From Actinacidiphila fildesensis (GTDB lineage: Bacteria > Actinomycetota > Actinomycetes > Streptomycetales > Streptomycetaceae): 64,000 nt of DNA. The notes beneath the pieces are model-generated. The model was given only the letters and a program-made list of their open reading frames with translations, did not search any database and was not told where the DNA came from. The stretch is taken from assembly GCF_042652185.1 (NCBI RefSeq), contig NZ_JBHSIX010000009.1. One strand, written 5' to 3'. Shown one piece after another: positions 6,085-14,640 of this stretch (position 1 is the stretch's first letter; the number at the start of each line of letters is the position of its first letter). The translations under genes and the position numbers were made by a program.

Positions 6085-7254
6085 ATGAACCGTTTGACGA
6101 CGTCATCGGGTGCGTACGACCTCACCCGCTTCCCCGAGGACCCCCGCGACAGGCTCCGTGCCTGGGACGCCGCCGACGAGTACCTGCTGCGGCACCTGGA
6201 CGGCAGCGCGCCGGACGGCGGCGAGCCGGCGCCCGTGGACCTCTCCGGCACCGTCGTCGTGGTGGGCGACCGGTGGGGCGCGCTGGTCACCTCGCTCGCC
6301 GCGCACCGCCCCGTACAGATCACCGACTCCTTCCTCGCCCAGCAGGCGACCCGGGCGAACCTGGCGCGCAGCGGGGCCGAGCCCGGCACGGTACGGCTGC
6401 TTTCGGCCATGGACCCGGTCCCGGACCGCATCGACGTCCTGCTGGTCCGGGTGCCCAAGAGCCTCGCGCTCCTGGAGGACCAACTGCACCGGCTCGCACC
6501 GCGGCTGCACGCGGGCACCGTCGTCGTCGGCACGGGCATGGTCACCGAGATCCACACCTCGACGCTCACCCTCTTCGAAGAGCTCATCGGTCCCACCAGG
6601 ACGTCGCTGGCCGCGAAGAAGGCCCGCCTCATCTTCAGTACGCCGGACCCCGCGCTCGTCCGCACCGACAGCCCGTGGCCGCGTACGTACCAGCTGCCCG
6701 GCGACGTCGGCGCGGCCTCCGGCCTGGCCGTCACCAACCACGCGGGCATCTTCTGCGCCGAACGCCTCGACATCGGCACCCGGTTCTTCCTCCGGAACCT
6801 CCCGCAGCGCGACGGCCCCGAGCGCGTCGTCGACCTGGGCTGCGGCAACGGCGTGGTCGGAACGGCCGCGGCGCTGGCCAACCCCGGCGCCCACGTGACG
6901 TTCATCGACGAGTCCTTCTCCGCGGTGGCGTCGGCCGAGGCGACCTTCCGGGCCAACACCGGACCGGACGCCAAGGCCCAGTTCCTGGTCGACGACGGCC
7001 TGTCGTCCGTCCCCGCCGGCTCGGTGGACCTGGTGCTGAACAACCCGCCGTTCCACAGCCACCAGGCGACGACCGACACGACGGCCTGGAACATGTTCAC
7101 CGGATCCCGCGAAGCGCTGCGCGCCGGGGGCGAGTTGTGGGTGATCGGCAACCGGCATCTCGGCTACCACGTGAAGCTGCGCCGGCTCTTCGGCAACTGC
7201 GAAGTCGTCGCGAGCGACCCGAAGTTCGTCATCCTGCGAGCGGTGAAACGCTGA
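6085..7254 (+). CDS. rRNA guanine-N2 methyltransferase, RlmG/RsmC family
   Basis: This 389-aa class I SAM-dependent methyltransferase has the RlmG/RsmC two-domain layout. An N-terminal degenerate methyltransferase-like domain (about residues 1-220) is followed by a catalytic domain with SAM motif I VVDLGCGNGVVG (249-259) and the N6/N2-methyltransferase motif NNPPFHS (319-325). The length is close to E. coli RlmG (378 aa), which modifies G1835 of 23S rRNA; RsmC, which modifies G1207 of 16S rRNA, is shorter. Which guanine is modified here is not certain. The ATG at 6085 starts the conserved region. The gene stands alone with a convergent LysR gene downstream. Confidence 0.85.
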   Translation: MNRLTTSSGAYDLTRFPEDPRDRLRAWDAADEYLLRHLDGSAPDGGEPAPVDLSGTVVVVGDRWGALVTSLAAHRPVQITDSFLAQQATRANLARSGAEPGTVRLLSAMDPVPDRIDVLLVRVPKSLALLEDQLHRLAPRLHAGTVVVGTGMVTEIHTSTLTLFEELIGPTRTSLAAKKARLIFSTPDPALVRTDSPWPRTYQLPGDVGAASGLAVTNHAGIFCAERLDIGTRFFLRNLPQRDGPERVVDLGCGNGVVGTAAALANPGAHVTFIDESFSAVASAEATFRANTGPDAKAQFLVDDGLSSVPAGSVDLVLNNPPFHSHQATTDTTAWNMFTGSREALRAGGELWVIGNRHLGYHVKLRRLFGNCEVVASDPKFVILRAVKR

Positions 7255-7274
7255 TCACGGCCTGACGCGGCGGC

Positions 7275-8171
7275 TCAGCGGGCCGCCGCGTCCCGGAGGG
7301 CGTCGATCAGGCCCAGCAGGGCGGGCTGGGCCGGCGAGGTCTCGCGTACCGCGGCGTAGATCGCCCGGACCGGCTCCGGTCCGCGGACCCTGCGCACGAC
7401 GATGCCGGGATGATGGCGGTTCCCCAGTCCGAGCGTCGGCATCAGACCGACTCCGAGGCCGGCCGCGATGAATCCCTGGGCCGTGGCGTAGTCCTCGCTC
7501 TCGACCACGAAGTCCGGGCTGAAGCCGGCCGCGGCACAGGCGTCGACGACGGTCTCGAGGCAGGGGCCCGCGGGCCATTCGTTGCCGACCCAGGGCTCGT
7601 CGGCGAGGTCGGTCAGATCCAGCACCTTCTTCGCCGCGAGCCGGTGCCCCTTGGGCAGTACGGCGCGGTAGGGGTCGTCGAGCAGGTGCACGAGACGGAT
7701 GCCCGCGCTGGGCCGGTCGCGTGGATGCACCACGATCGCCAGATCGGCCCGGCCCTGTTGCACCTCGGGCAGGGGATCCTCGGGGTCGACGAGCTTGAGG
7801 TCGATCCGTACCCCCGGATGTTCGTCACGCAGCCGCGCCAGCGCGGGCGCGACCAGCGTCGCGCCCGCCGTGGCGATGTAGCGGACCGACAGCTGCCCGG
7901 TCCGGCCGGCCCGGAGGTCGGCCAGAGCCGTCTCCGCCTCCGCGACGTTCCTGCTGATCACGGCCGCGTGCTCGGTGAGCAGCAGTCCGGCCGCCGTCGG
8001 CCGTACGCCCCGGCCGAAGCGTTCGAGCAGCGCCGTCCCGGCCTGCTTCTCCAGCGCCGCCACCTGCTGGCTGACGGCGGAGGGGGTGTACCCCAGATTC
8101 GCCGCCGCCGCGGTCACCGAACCACTGGTGACGACCGCCCGCAGCACCTGCATCCGTCTCACATCGAGCAT
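7275..8171 (-). CDS. LysR-family transcriptional regulator
   Basis: This is a 298-aa regulator. The N-terminal winged helix-turn-helix covers residues 1-60 (MLDVRRMQVLRAVVTSGSVT, then AAAANLGYTPSAVSQQVAAL), followed by the linker helix and a periplasmic-binding-protein-like effector domain with VVESEDYATAQGFIAAGLGVGL. The start at 8171 fits the family; the frame continues 24 codons upstream without similarity. It is divergent from an EamA exporter, the usual arrangement in which a LysR protein controls its neighbour and itself from the shared intergenic DNA. The inducer is unknown. Confidence 0.88.
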   Translation of the reverse strand: MLDVRRMQVLRAVVTSGSVTAAAANLGYTPSAVSQQVAALEKQAGTALLERFGRGVRPTAAGLLLTEHAAVISRNVAEAETALADLRAGRTGQLSVRYIATAGATLVAPALARLRDEHPGVRIDLKLVDPEDPLPEVQQGRADLAIVVHPRDRPSAGIRLVHLLDDPYRAVLPKGHRLAAKKVLDLTDLADEPWVGNEWPAGPCLETVVDACAAAGFSPDFVVESEDYATAQGFIAAGLGVGLMPTLGLGNRHHPGIVVRRVRGPEPVRAIYAAVRETSPAQPALLGLIDALRDAAAR

Positions 8172-8188
8172 GTAGGAGAGCTTAATGG

Positions 8189-8196
8189 TGCATGCA
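8189..8196. promoter_or_regulatory. Candidate operator palindrome between lysR-type gene and exporter
   Basis: The 104-bp divergent intergenic region holds the perfect palindrome tgcatgca, 18 bp upstream of the regulator start. It is AT-rich compared with the surroundings (ttaatggtgcatgcaactc). LysR proteins bind imperfect T-N11-A palindromes, so this is plausible but unproven. Confidence 0.35.
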
Positions 8197-8275
8197 ACTC
8201 TTTTCTCTTGTCCTGTCGTATCGACTCGGGGCACGGTGATCACCGGAGACGGAAGACCGAACAGGGAGACAGCAC

Positions 8276-9223
8276 GTGAGCAAGAACGGCAGTGGTGGGT
8301 CCGGCCCGATGGCGTTGGTGCGGATGGGCGTCCTCGCCCTGCTGTGGGGATCGACGTTCCTGTGGATCAAGTTGGCCCTGGACGGCCTGTCGCCCGCTCA
8401 AGTGACGTTCACCCGCTGCGCGTTGGGCGCCCTGGTGCTGCTCGTCCTGTGCTTCTCGTCGCGCCGCCACCTGCCCCGCGACGGCGCGACCTGGGGCCAT
8501 GTCGTCGTGGCCGCCTTCTTCTGCAACGCCCTGCCGTTCGCGTTGTTCAGCGTCGGGGAGCAGACGGTCGACTCCGGCGTGGCCGGCGTCCTGAACGCGA
8601 CCACCCCGCTCTGGTCCCTGCTGATCGGCCTCACCATCGGCACGGAACGCCGGCTCCACCCCGCCCGCCTGGGCGGACTCCTCCTCGGATTCGCGGGCAC
8701 GCTGCTGATCTTCGCCCCGTGGGGACGGAACGGACTCGTCAGCTGGGGTTCCGCCGCCATCCTCGGGGCGGCGGCGAGCTACTCCGTCGCGTTCGCCTAC
8801 ATGGGGCGCCATCTCGTCGGGAAGGGCACCGCCACCATCGCGCTCTCCGCGTCCCAGCTCCTCGCCGCGACGGGACTCAGCGCGCTGACCCTGCCGATCG
8901 GCGGCCTGGCGCCCGTACACCCCGGCCCCGCAGCCCTGTTGGCCGTCGTCGTCCTGGGGATCTTCGCCACCGGGATCACCTTCCACCTCACCTACCGGCT
9001 CATCGCGGACGAGGGCGCCACCAACGCCGCCACGGTCGGATACCTGCTGCCGGTGGTCTCGGTGGCGCTGGGCGCGATCGTGCTCCACGAGGACGTCAGC
9101 CTCAGGACCGTCGCGGGCATGGCCGTGGTCCTCGTCGGCGTCGGCATGACCCGCCGGCCGGCGCGAAGCGCGCGTGGGGACGGATCACTGTGCGAGGGAG
9201 CCGCCCTGCCCGGCCGTCCGTAG
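8276..9223 (+). CDS. EamA/DMT-family transporter
   Basis: This 315-aa integral membrane protein has ten predicted hydrophobic segments arranged as two EamA repeats (about residues 12-140 and 155-290). The first helix carries LLWGSTFLWIKLAL, typical of RhaT/YdcZ-type drug/metabolite exporters. The GTG start at 8276 has AGGGAG eight bases upstream. The C-terminal 20 residues are polar and cytosolic. Divergence from the LysR regulator suggests inducible export of a metabolite or amino acid; the substrate is not deducible. Confidence 0.88.
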   Translation: MSKNGSGGSGPMALVRMGVLALLWGSTFLWIKLALDGLSPAQVTFTRCALGALVLLVLCFSSRRHLPRDGATWGHVVVAAFFCNALPFALFSVGEQTVDSGVAGVLNATTPLWSLLIGLTIGTERRLHPARLGGLLLGFAGTLLIFAPWGRNGLVSWGSAAILGAAASYSVAFAYMGRHLVGKGTATIALSASQLLAATGLSALTLPIGGLAPVHPGPAALLAVVVLGIFATGITFHLTYRLIADEGATNAATVGYLLPVVSVALGAIVLHEDVSLRTVAGMAVVLVGVGMTRRPARSARGDGSLCEGAALPGRP

Positions 9224-9261
9224 CCGGCCGGAGCTGGAGCCAGGTCCGCGGTGCCGCCGGC

Positions 9262-9500
9262 CGGGCCGGGCGCCCCTTGCGTACGACCCGGCCGCCCGTT
9301 CTCGGCCGCCCCTGTTCATAGGGGCGGAACGCGGCCCGGCAGACCAGCAGCGCCACGGCGAACACCGGCAGCCAGGCCAGCCGGGCGAGCACCCAGCCCG
9401 GGCCGTCGGGCACGGTGTGCAGACCGGGCAGGGGCGAGCCCACGAGCAGGCCGGTCGCGGTGACCGCCACGGGGGACGCCCGCCGGGCGGGAGACCGTGC
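9262..9500 (-). pseudogene. Membrane protein remnant
   Basis: About 80 minus-strand residues include two plausible transmembrane stretches (VAVTATGLLVGSPLPGL and VLARLAWLPVFAVALLVCRAAF) followed by an Arg-rich tail. It has no credible start codon or ribosome site and continues into shadow sequence upstream. I do not recognise the family. It could be the C-terminal end of a decayed gene or chance. Confidence 0.3.
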
Positions 9501-9508
9501 CGACGCCG

Positions 9509-10087
9509 CTATCCGGGGGTCTCGCCGTTCATCAGCAGTTGCAGGGCCTTCTCGAGCCGGGCTTGCCTGCTCTCCGGCGTGAGCGCCTGGAGCAACGGCA
9601 GGATCGTCAGATAGCGCCCGGTCCTGTCGAGCGCCTCGAACGCCTTTCCCGCCGCGGGGTTCGCGTCGAGCGCGGCCGCGAGGTCGGGCGGCACGGCCGC
9701 CGTCCGCTGCGACGCGTAGGCCGCGGCCCACCGCCCGTCCTCCTGCGCCTTGAACACCTCGGCCAGCCCGGGTTCGCGCATCCGCCCCGCGGCGGTCAGC
9801 ATCTCGACCTTCTCCACGTTCACCCGCGACCACAGGCTCCTGGGCCGGCGCGGCACGTACTTCTGCAGGTAGTGCCGCTCGTCCTGGGAGCGCCGCTGCC
9901 CGGAGATCCAGCCGTAGCAGAGCCCGATGTCGACCAGCTCGTCGGAGGTGACGCTCGGGATGCCGGAGTTCTTCTTGGCCATCCTGATCCACACGCCCTC
10001 TTGGCGGGTGAAGTGCCCGGCCAGCCAGCCCTCGAACGCCCCGGCGTCCGCGAAGGCGATGATCTCCACTCCGTCGAGCTCGTCCAT
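9509..10087 (-). CDS. YdeI/OmpD-associated family protein
   Basis: This 192-aa soluble protein matches the YdeI/OmdA family (the bacteriocin-protection YdeI family). It has the N-terminal block AFEGWLAGHFTRQEGVWIRM, the central GLCYGWISGQRRSQDERHYL, RRPRSLWSRVNVEKVEML and a C-terminal OmdA-type segment with AAVPPDLAAALDANPAA. The molecular function is not established for the family. It is downstream of gap on the same strand but separated by a strong hairpin, so it probably has its own promoter. Nothing unusual in length. Confidence 0.85.
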   Translation of the reverse strand: MDELDGVEIIAFADAGAFEGWLAGHFTRQEGVWIRMAKKNSGIPSVTSDELVDIGLCYGWISGQRRSQDERHYLQKYVPRRPRSLWSRVNVEKVEMLTAAGRMREPGLAEVFKAQEDGRWAAAYASQRTAAVPPDLAAALDANPAAGKAFEALDRTGRYLTILPLLQALTPESRQARLEKALQLLMNGETPG

Positions 10088-10110
10088 GCGGCCCAGGCTA
10101 TCGCCGGACC

Positions 10111-10149
10111 GGGCGCTCCAGTTGGCCCGACCGGCCGACTGGAGCGCCC
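10111..10149 (-). terminator. Hairpin terminator after gap
   Basis: A perfect 12-bp stem (gggcgctccagt 10111-10122 with actggagcgccc 10138-10149) contains an inner ggcc/ggcc pair. It lies 54 bp after the GAPDH stop in the direction of minus-strand transcription and ahead of the YdeI-like gene. There is no T-run. Confidence 0.65.
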
Positions 10150-10202
10150 ACAGGAAGCGTTGGGCGGCGCGGCGGCCGGAGGCGGGGTGCCCCGGCGTCC
10201 GG

Positions 10203-11201
10203 TCAGCGGCCGGCGAGCAGCTCCAGCGTGTCGATCACGCGGTTCGAGAAGCCCCACTCGTTGTCGTACCAGGCGGCCACCTTGATGTGCCGGCCGTCGA
10301 CGCGGGTGAGGGCCGAGTCGAAGATCGACGAGGCGGGGTTGCCCGTGATGTCCGACGACACGAGCGGGTCCTCCGAGTACTCGAGGATGCCGGCGAGCGG
10401 CCCCTCCGCGGCGGTGCGGTACGCCGCCAGCACGTCGTCGCGCGTCACGTCGCGGGCGACGGTCGTGTTGAGTTCGACGATCGATCCCACCGGAACGGGC
10501 ACCCGGATCGAGTCGCCCGACAGCTTGCCCTCGAGGTTCGGCAGCACGAGGCCGATCGCCTTGGCGGCGCCCGTCGTGGTCGGCACGATGTTCACCGCGG
10601 CGGCGCGGGCCCGGCGGGCGTCCCGGTGCGGGCCGTCCTGCAGGTTCTGCTCCTGCGTATAGGCGTGCACCGTCGTCATGAAGCCGTGCTCGATGCCGGC
10701 GAGCTCGTCGAGCACCGCGGCGAGCGGTGCGAGCGCGTTGGTCGTGCACGAGGCGTTCGAGATGATCGTGTGCAGGGCCGGGTCGTACGCGTCGGTGTTG
10801 ACCCCGAACGCGAGCGTGACATCGGCGCCGTCCGACGGCGCACTGACGAGCACCTTCCGCGCGCCCGCGTCGAGGTGGGCACGGGCGGCCTTGGCCGAGG
10901 TGAAGCGGCCGGTCGCCTCGAGCACGATGTCGACGCCCAGCTCGGCCCACGGCAGCTGCGCCGGTTCGCGCTCGGCGAGGACCGTGATGCGACGGCCGTC
11001 CACGACGAGGGCGTCCCCGTCGACGGTGACCGGGCGGCCGAGCCGGCCGGCCGTCGTGTCGTAGGCGAGCAGCCGCGCGAGGGTGGCCGGCTCCGTGAGG
11101 TCGTTGACGGCGACGACCTCGAGGGTGCTGTCGCGCTCGAGCAGCACGCGCAGCGCATTGCGCCCGATGCGGCCGAATCCGTTGATGGCGATGCGAGTCA
11201 T
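10203..11201 (-). CDS. gap: Type I glyceraldehyde-3-phosphate dehydrogenase
   Basis: This 332-aa enzyme converts glyceraldehyde-3-phosphate, NAD and phosphate to 1,3-bisphosphoglycerate. The NAD-binding motif INGFGRIGRNALR is at residues 6-18. The catalytic Cys152 lies in SNASCTTN and His179 in TTVHAYTQEQ. The C-terminal AAWYDNEWGFSNRVIDTL is complete. An AAGGGA ribosome site precedes the ATG at 11201. It lies directly downstream of a GlxA-type AraC regulator on the same strand, which is unusual for a housekeeping gap (normally gap-pgk-tpi). It may therefore be a secondary, conditionally expressed copy, possibly acquired; that is inference. Confidence 0.93.
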   Translation of the reverse strand: MTRIAINGFGRIGRNALRVLLERDSTLEVVAVNDLTEPATLARLLAYDTTAGRLGRPVTVDGDALVVDGRRITVLAEREPAQLPWAELGVDIVLEATGRFTSAKAARAHLDAGARKVLVSAPSDGADVTLAFGVNTDAYDPALHTIISNASCTTNALAPLAAVLDELAGIEHGFMTTVHAYTQEQNLQDGPHRDARRARAAAVNIVPTTTGAAKAIGLVLPNLEGKLSGDSIRVPVPVGSIVELNTTVARDVTRDDVLAAYRTAAEGPLAGILEYSEDPLVSSDITGNPASSIFDSALTRVDGRHIKVAAWYDNEWGFSNRVIDTLELLAGR

Positions 11202-11303
11202 GAGTGGTGTCCCTTCGGTTCACCACCAGGTTCTCGCGCACCGTCGGCCGGTGGCAGCGGCGTGATCGCCATGGTTCGAAAGGATCGCGCCACGCGGTGG
11301 CGG

Positions 11304-11341
11304 CCTACTCGCCCCGGGTGAACCTACTCGCCCCGGGTGAA
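11304..11341 (-). repeat. 19-bp exact tandem repeat across the regulator stop codon
   Basis: The 19-bp unit cctactcgccccgggtgaa occurs at 11304-11322 and again at 11323-11341. The inner copy contains the last codons and stop of the AraC-type gene on the minus strand, so the gene end is duplicated just past its stop. Confidence 0.85.
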
Positions 11342-12280
11342 GGTGCGCCGGTACTCGCTCGGCGTCGTGTCCAGGATGCTCTGGAAGTGCCGCCGCAGAT
11401 TGGCGCCGGTGCCGAGACCGACGTCGGCGGCGATCTGCTCGACGCTCCGCTCCGAACGCTCGAGCAGCTCACGGGCCACGTCGATGCGGGCCCGCATGAC
11501 CCACTGCATCGGTGTGTATCCCGTGTCCTCGACGAAGCGCCGCGAGAACGTGCGCGGCGACACCGCCGCATGCCGGGCGAGCACCTCAAGGTTGAGGGGC
11601 TCGCCGAGCCGGAGAAGGGCCCACTCGCGGGTGGCCGCGAACCGCTCGCCGAGCAGCTCGGGCACGCTGCGCGGCACGTACTGCGCCTGCCCGCCGCTGC
11701 GGTAGGGAGCCGCGACCAGGCGCCGGGCCGCATGGTTCGACGCGGCCACCCCGAGGTCGCCGCGCAGGATGTGCAGGCAGAGGTCGATGCCGGAGGCCGC
11801 GCCGGCCGACGTCAGGACGCTGCCCTCGTCGACGAACAGAACGTTCTCGTCGAGCCGCACGAGGGGATGCCTCGCCGCCAGCGCCCGCGTGTAGTGCCAG
11901 TGCGTCGTGGCGCGCTTGCCGTCGAGCAGGCCCGTGGCGGCGAGCGCGAAGGCGCCGGTCGAGATGGCGGCGAGCCGCGCACCCCGGTCGTGTGCGGCGA
12001 TCAGCGCGTCGACGACGGCCTGCGGCGGGTCGTCGCGGTCCGGCAACCGGTAACCGGGGACGAAGACGATGTCGGCCCACTCCAGCGCGTCGAGGCCGTG
12101 GGCCACGTGGTAGGACAGGCCGTCGCCACCGTTCACGAGACCGGGCGCCGCCCCGCACACCCGCACCTCGTACGGCATGCTCGCGCGGGTCGTGAAAACC
12201 TGCGCGGGAATGCCGACATCGAGTGGCTTCGCACCCTGCAGCACAAGGACGGCGACGCGGTACAGGCGAGAGGCTGGCAC
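11324..12280 (-). CDS. GlxA-family transcriptional regulator (DJ-1/PfpI domain plus AraC DNA-binding domain)
   Basis: This 318-aa regulator has an N-terminal DJ-1/PfpI-like domain (about residues 5-180, with DIVFVPGYRLPDRDD and LAAISTGAFALAATGLLDGK) and a C-terminal AraC/XylS double helix-turn-helix (about 215-315, with RTFSRRFVEDTGYTPMQWVM). The GTG at 12280 gives the family N-terminus; the frame is open far upstream into the arg promoter, which cannot be coding. The usual nucleophile Cys of the PfpI elbow appears replaced (AISTGAFAL), as in many regulators of this type. It is upstream of gap in the same direction and may control it. The ligand is unknown. Confidence 0.85.
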   Translation of the reverse strand: MPASRLYRVAVLVLQGAKPLDVGIPAQVFTTRASMPYEVRVCGAAPGLVNGGDGLSYHVAHGLDALEWADIVFVPGYRLPDRDDPPQAVVDALIAAHDRGARLAAISTGAFALAATGLLDGKRATTHWHYTRALAARHPLVRLDENVLFVDEGSVLTSAGAASGIDLCLHILRGDLGVAASNHAARRLVAAPYRSGGQAQYVPRSVPELLGERFAATREWALLRLGEPLNLEVLARHAAVSPRTFSRRFVEDTGYTPMQWVMRARIDVARELLERSERSVEQIAADVGLGTGANLRRHFQSILDTTPSEYRRTFTRGE

Positions 12281-12320
12281 GGAAAGAGGGTACGGGGGGC
12301 GTGACGTCGACAGGCTCCGC

Positions 12321-12373
12321 GCCGACCGAAGCGCTGAAAGGCCGCCTGAGGCGCTGAACGGCCGACCGAAGCG
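12321..12373. repeat. Direct repeats upstream of the arg promoter
   Basis: The word gccgaccgaagcg occurs at 12321-12333 and 12361-12373, and gcgctgaaaggccg / gcgctgaacggccg at 12331-12344 and 12351-12364. The block lies between the divergent GlxA-type regulator and argC and could hold regulator sites. Confidence 0.55.
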
Positions 12374-12407
12374 CCGGTCGCACCGGTGAGCCGGCCCTCG
12401 GCCGAGA

Positions 12408-12446
12408 TCTTTGCATAAAGCTTCGGTGGACCGTATAGTCATGCCA
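12408..12446 (+). promoter_or_regulatory. argC promoter overlapped by ARG-box-like operator
   Basis: TTGCAT (12411-12416) and TATAGT (12434-12439) are 17 bp apart, a good vegetative-type promoter 25 bp upstream of the argC start. The same stretch reads ttTGCATAaag ... accgTATAgTCATGCC, resembling the paired AT-rich ARG boxes bound by hexameric ArgR with arginine. The regulator is encoded in this operon, so autorepression is expected. The box assignment is by eye. Confidence 0.65.
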
Positions 12447-12463
12447 TCGACGAGGAGGGTTCG

Positions 12464-13492
12464 ATGGCTTTGCGGGCAGCGGTGGCAGGGGCGAGTGGTT
12501 ACGCGGGAGGTGAGATCCTGCGGCTGCTCCTCGGGCACCCGGAGATCGAGATCGGTGCGCTCACCGGCAACTCCAATGCGGGACAGCGACTGGGCGCACT
12601 GCAGCCGCATCTGCTGCCGCTGGCCGGACGCGTACTGGAGCCGACGTCGGCCGAGGTGCTGGCCGGGCACGACGTGGTCTTTCTCGCGCTGCCGCACGGG
12701 CAGTCCGCGGCGGTCGCCGAACAGCTCGGCGACGGTGTGCTGATCGTCGACTGCGGTGCCGACTTCCGGCTGAGCGATGCCGCGGACTGGGAGAAGTTCT
12801 ACGGCTCCCCGCACGCCGGGACCTGGCCGTACGGGCTGCCCGAGCTGCCCGGGGCGCGGGTCGCGCTGCAGGGCTCGAAGCGCATCGCGGTGCCCGGCTG
12901 CTTCCCGACCAGCGTCTCGCTGGCGCTCTTCCCGGCGTACGCGGCCGGGCTCGCCGAGCCCGAGGCCGTGATCGTCGCCGCTTCCGGCACGTCCGGCGCG
13001 GGCAAGGCCCTCAAGCCGCACCTGCTCGGCAGCGAGATCATGGGATCCGTCACCCCGTACGGCGTCGGGGGCGTGCACCGGCACACCCCCGAGATGATCC
13101 AGAACCTGTCGGCCGTGGCCGGGGAGCCGGTCGGCGTCTCGTTCACCCCGACCCTCGTACCCATGCCGCGCGGCATCCTCGCCACCTGCAGTGCGCGGGC
13201 GAAGGCGGGAGTCACCGCCGAAGCGGTCCGCGCCGTGTACGAGAAGGCCTTCGCGGACGAGCCGTTCGTGTACCTGCTGCCCGAGGGGCAGTGGCCGTCG
13301 ACCGGCGCGGTGCTCGGCTCCAACGCCGTACAGCTGCAGGTCGCGTACGACGAGGCGGCCGGCCGCATCATCGCCATCAGCGCGATCGACAACCTGACGA
13401 AGGGCACCGCGGGCGGCGCGGTACAGAGCATGAACGTGGCCCTCGGACTTCCCGAGGACATGGGACTTTCCACGACAGGAGTGGCACCGTGA
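12464..13492 (+). CDS. argC: N-acetyl-gamma-glutamyl-phosphate reductase
   Basis: This 342-aa enzyme catalyses the NADPH-dependent reduction of N-acetylglutamyl-5-phosphate to the semialdehyde, the third step of arginine biosynthesis. The N-terminal Rossmann motif is AAVAGASGYAGGEILRLL (residues 4-21). The catalytic Cys146 lies in VPGCFPTSVSLAL. The C-terminal dimerisation region contains IDNLTKGTAGGAVQSMN. GAGGAGG lies 6 bases before the ATG. It is the first gene of an operon in which every following junction overlaps by 4 bp, from argC through argR. Confidence 0.97.
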   Translation: MALRAAVAGASGYAGGEILRLLLGHPEIEIGALTGNSNAGQRLGALQPHLLPLAGRVLEPTSAEVLAGHDVVFLALPHGQSAAVAEQLGDGVLIVDCGADFRLSDAADWEKFYGSPHAGTWPYGLPELPGARVALQGSKRIAVPGCFPTSVSLALFPAYAAGLAEPEAVIVAASGTSGAGKALKPHLLGSEIMGSVTPYGVGGVHRHTPEMIQNLSAVAGEPVGVSFTPTLVPMPRGILATCSARAKAGVTAEAVRAVYEKAFADEPFVYLLPEGQWPSTGAVLGSNAVQLQVAYDEAAGRIIAISAIDNLTKGTAGGAVQSMNVALGLPEDMGLSTTGVAP

Positions 13493-14640
13493 GCGTCACG
13501 GCAGCACAGGGATTCACGGCCGCGGGGATCGCCGCCGGGATCAAGGACAGCGGCAACCCCGACCTGGCCCTCGTGGTCAACAACGGGCCGCGCCTGGCCG
13601 CCGCGGGTGTCTTCACCTCCAACCGTGTGAAGGCCGCGCCCGTCGTCTGGTCCGAGCAGGTCGTCAAGGGCGGGCTGGTGTCCGCCGTCGTCCTCAACTC
13701 CGGTGGCGCGAACGCCTGCACGGGACCGCTCGGCTTCCAGGACACGCACGCGACCGCCGAGCGGGCCGCGGAGGTCCTCGGACAGAACGCGGGCGAGATC
13801 GCGGTCGCCTCGACCGGTCTGATCGGGCTGCGGCTGCCGATGGACAAGCTGCTGCCCGGCATCACCAAGGCGGCGGCCGAACTCTCCGCGCACGGCGGCG
13901 AGAAGGCCGCCATCGCGATCAAGACCACCGACTCGGTGCACAAGACGGCCGTCGTCGAGAAGGACGGCTGGACCGTCGGCGGGATGGCCAAGGGCGCGGG
14001 CATGCTCGCACCGGGACTGGCCACCATGCTGGTCGTGCTCACGACGGATGCCGACCTGGACGCCGGCACCCTCGACACCGCGCTGCGCGCCGCCACCCGC
14101 ACCACCTTCGACCGGGCCGACTCCGACGGCTGCATGTCGACCAACGACACCGTGCTGCTGCTCGCCTCCGGCGCCTCCGGCACCGTCCCCGCCTACGACG
14201 ACTTCGCCGCCGCCGTCGAGCAGGTGTGCGCCGACCTGGCCCGTCAGCTGATCGGTGACGCCGAGGGCGCGTCCAAGGACATCAAGGTCGAGGTGATCAA
14301 CGCCGCGACCGAGGACGACGCCGTCGAGGTGGGCCGCTCCATCGCCCGCAACAACCTCCTCAAGTGCGCAATCCACGGCGAGGACCCCAACTGGGGCCGG
14401 GTGCTGTCCGCGATCGGCACGACCGCCGCCGCCTTCGAGCCGAACCGGTTGAACGTGGCCATCAACGGCGTCTGGGTCTGCAAGGACGGCTCGGTCGGCG
14501 AGGACCGCGACCTGGTCGACATGCGGTACCGCGAGGTCGTCATCACCGCCGACCTCAGCGCGGGCAGCGCCGCCGCCACCATCTGGACCAACGACCTGAC
14601 GGCGGACTACGTGCACGAGAACAGCGCGTACAGCTCATGA
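13489..14640 (+). CDS. argJ: Bifunctional ornithine acetyltransferase / N-acetylglutamate synthase
   Basis: This 383-aa protein recycles the acetyl group from N-acetylornithine to glutamate (first and fifth arginine steps). The GTG at 13489 overlaps the argC stop as GTGA; a longer frame from 13291 lies inside argC. ArgJ is made as a precursor that cleaves itself before a threonine nucleophile. The site is visible as LAPGLATMLVVLTTDA, with Thr179 as the new N-terminus of the beta chain. Upstream elements include the oxyanion-hole region VASTGLIG. Whether it can also use acetyl-CoA cannot be judged by eye. Confidence 0.96.
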   Translation: MSVTAAQGFTAAGIAAGIKDSGNPDLALVVNNGPRLAAAGVFTSNRVKAAPVVWSEQVVKGGLVSAVVLNSGGANACTGPLGFQDTHATAERAAEVLGQNAGEIAVASTGLIGLRLPMDKLLPGITKAAAELSAHGGEKAAIAIKTTDSVHKTAVVEKDGWTVGGMAKGAGMLAPGLATMLVVLTTDADLDAGTLDTALRAATRTTFDRADSDGCMSTNDTVLLLASGASGTVPAYDDFAAAVEQVCADLARQLIGDAEGASKDIKVEVINAATEDDAVEVGRSIARNNLLKCAIHGEDPNWGRVLSAIGTTAAAFEPNRLNVAINGVWVCKDGSVGEDRDLVDMRYREVVITADLSAGSAAATIWTNDLTADYVHENSAYSS

